From: Clostridiales bacterium UBA3705
GTDB taxonomy: Bacteria > Bacillota_A > Clostridia > Oscillospirales > Oscillospiraceae
Assembly (NCBI GenBank): GCA_002372735.1
Contig: DFIE01000136.1
Coordinates: 1-5,778 of the forward strand
DNA length: 5,778 bases
Direction of reading: 5' to 3'
Positions 5,703 to 5,778 of this stretch are shown piece after piece. How positions within the stretch are numbered: position 1 is the stretch's first letter; each line of letters opens with the position of its first letter. Made by a program: the position numbers and the translations under genes. The notes under the pieces are model-generated. The model was not told the DNA's origin and did not search any database. It worked only from the letters and a program-made list of their open reading frames with translations.

Positions 5703-5724
5703 GGGCGGATGCCCACATCCGCCC
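5703..5724. repeat. Intergenic palindrome GGGCGGATG / CATCCGCCC
   Basis: A perfect 9-bp stem (5703-5711 with 5716-5724) with a 4-base loop. It is preceded by a smaller stem, acggc/gccgt (5684-5688 with 5696-5700). On neither strand does a T run follow directly, so it is not a typical terminator. From memory, palindromes built on TAGGGGCG...CGCCCG are scattered in clostridial gut genomes, which would make this a REP-like intergenic repeat. Confidence 0.7.
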
Positions 5725-5732
5725 GGGGGGAG

Positions 5733-5765
5733 AATTGAAAATTGAAAATGGAAAATGGAAAATGG
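5733..5765. repeat. Heptamer tandem repeat AATTGAA/AATGGAA, four copies plus a partial
   Basis: AATTGAA at 5733-5739 and 5740-5746, AATGGAA at 5747-5753 and 5754-5760, then AATGG. This AT-rich array stands out against the GC-rich surroundings. No gene covers it. It is a second, unrelated array with the same 7-bp period as the one at 5656-5680. Confidence 0.85.
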
Positions 5766-5778
5766 CGGAGTTTTCAAA

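Noticed and set aside
5621..5716. Upstream extension of the carrier-protein frame
   Set aside because: It would translate intergenic tandem repeats. The internal ATG at 5620 has a strong ribosome binding site and matches the family's N-terminus.

Overview
This is a GC-rich window with five genes, all on the minus strand, and a gene-free repeat block at its left end. The GC-rich coding, Firmicutes-type AGGAG-like ribosome binding sites, a DltC/DltB/DltD-like gene set and a Gram-positive-type 'aluminium resistance/methionine gamma-lyase' gene suggest a high-GC clostridial Firmicute. A gut Oscillospiraceae/Ruminococcaceae relative is plausible. The short intergenic repeats at the right end (AATTGAA/AATGGAA heptamers and a GGGCGGATG palindrome) fit that impression. 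The assignment is inferred from style, not from any marker gene.

Layout in the direction of transcription, right to left. Positions 5621-5778 are a non-coding leader holding two heptamer tandem arrays and a 9-bp palindrome. Next come an acyl carrier protein (5620-5390), a DltB/AlgI-type membrane O-acyltransferase (5386-3806), a DltD-like membrane-anchored SGNH protein (3819-2785), a YkuE/YaeI-type metallophosphoesterase (2763-1921) and a PLP-dependent methionine gamma-lyase family protein (1848-559). The gaps are 3 bp, a 14-bp overlap, 21 bp and 72 bp. A strong hairpin terminator (528-555) follows directly after the last stop codon. The simplest reading is one transcription unit, with a possible internal break at the 72-bp gap, which contains a hairpin.

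The first three genes form an acyl-transfer module. The carrier protein would hold an activated acyl or D-alanyl group on phosphopantetheine, the MBOAT protein would move it across the membrane, and the DltD-like protein would act outside on the acceptor (teichoic acid or another envelope polymer). No activating ligase (DltA type) is in the window. The SGNH protein has substitutions at motif positions that are normally conserved. The metallophosphoesterase also looks membrane-anchored and may belong to the same envelope function. The lyase-family gene has no obvious link to the others.

Positions 1-527 contain no supportable gene. They hold three copies (one truncated) of a roughly 142-bp element with perfect 14-bp terminal inverted repeats and a GGCC-based hairpin near each end, plus flanking direct repeats. 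It resembles a non-autonomous, MITE-like or REP-like element. I could not assign it to a known family and consider it the least explained part of the window. I saw no clear evidence of an entirely new multi-gene system.
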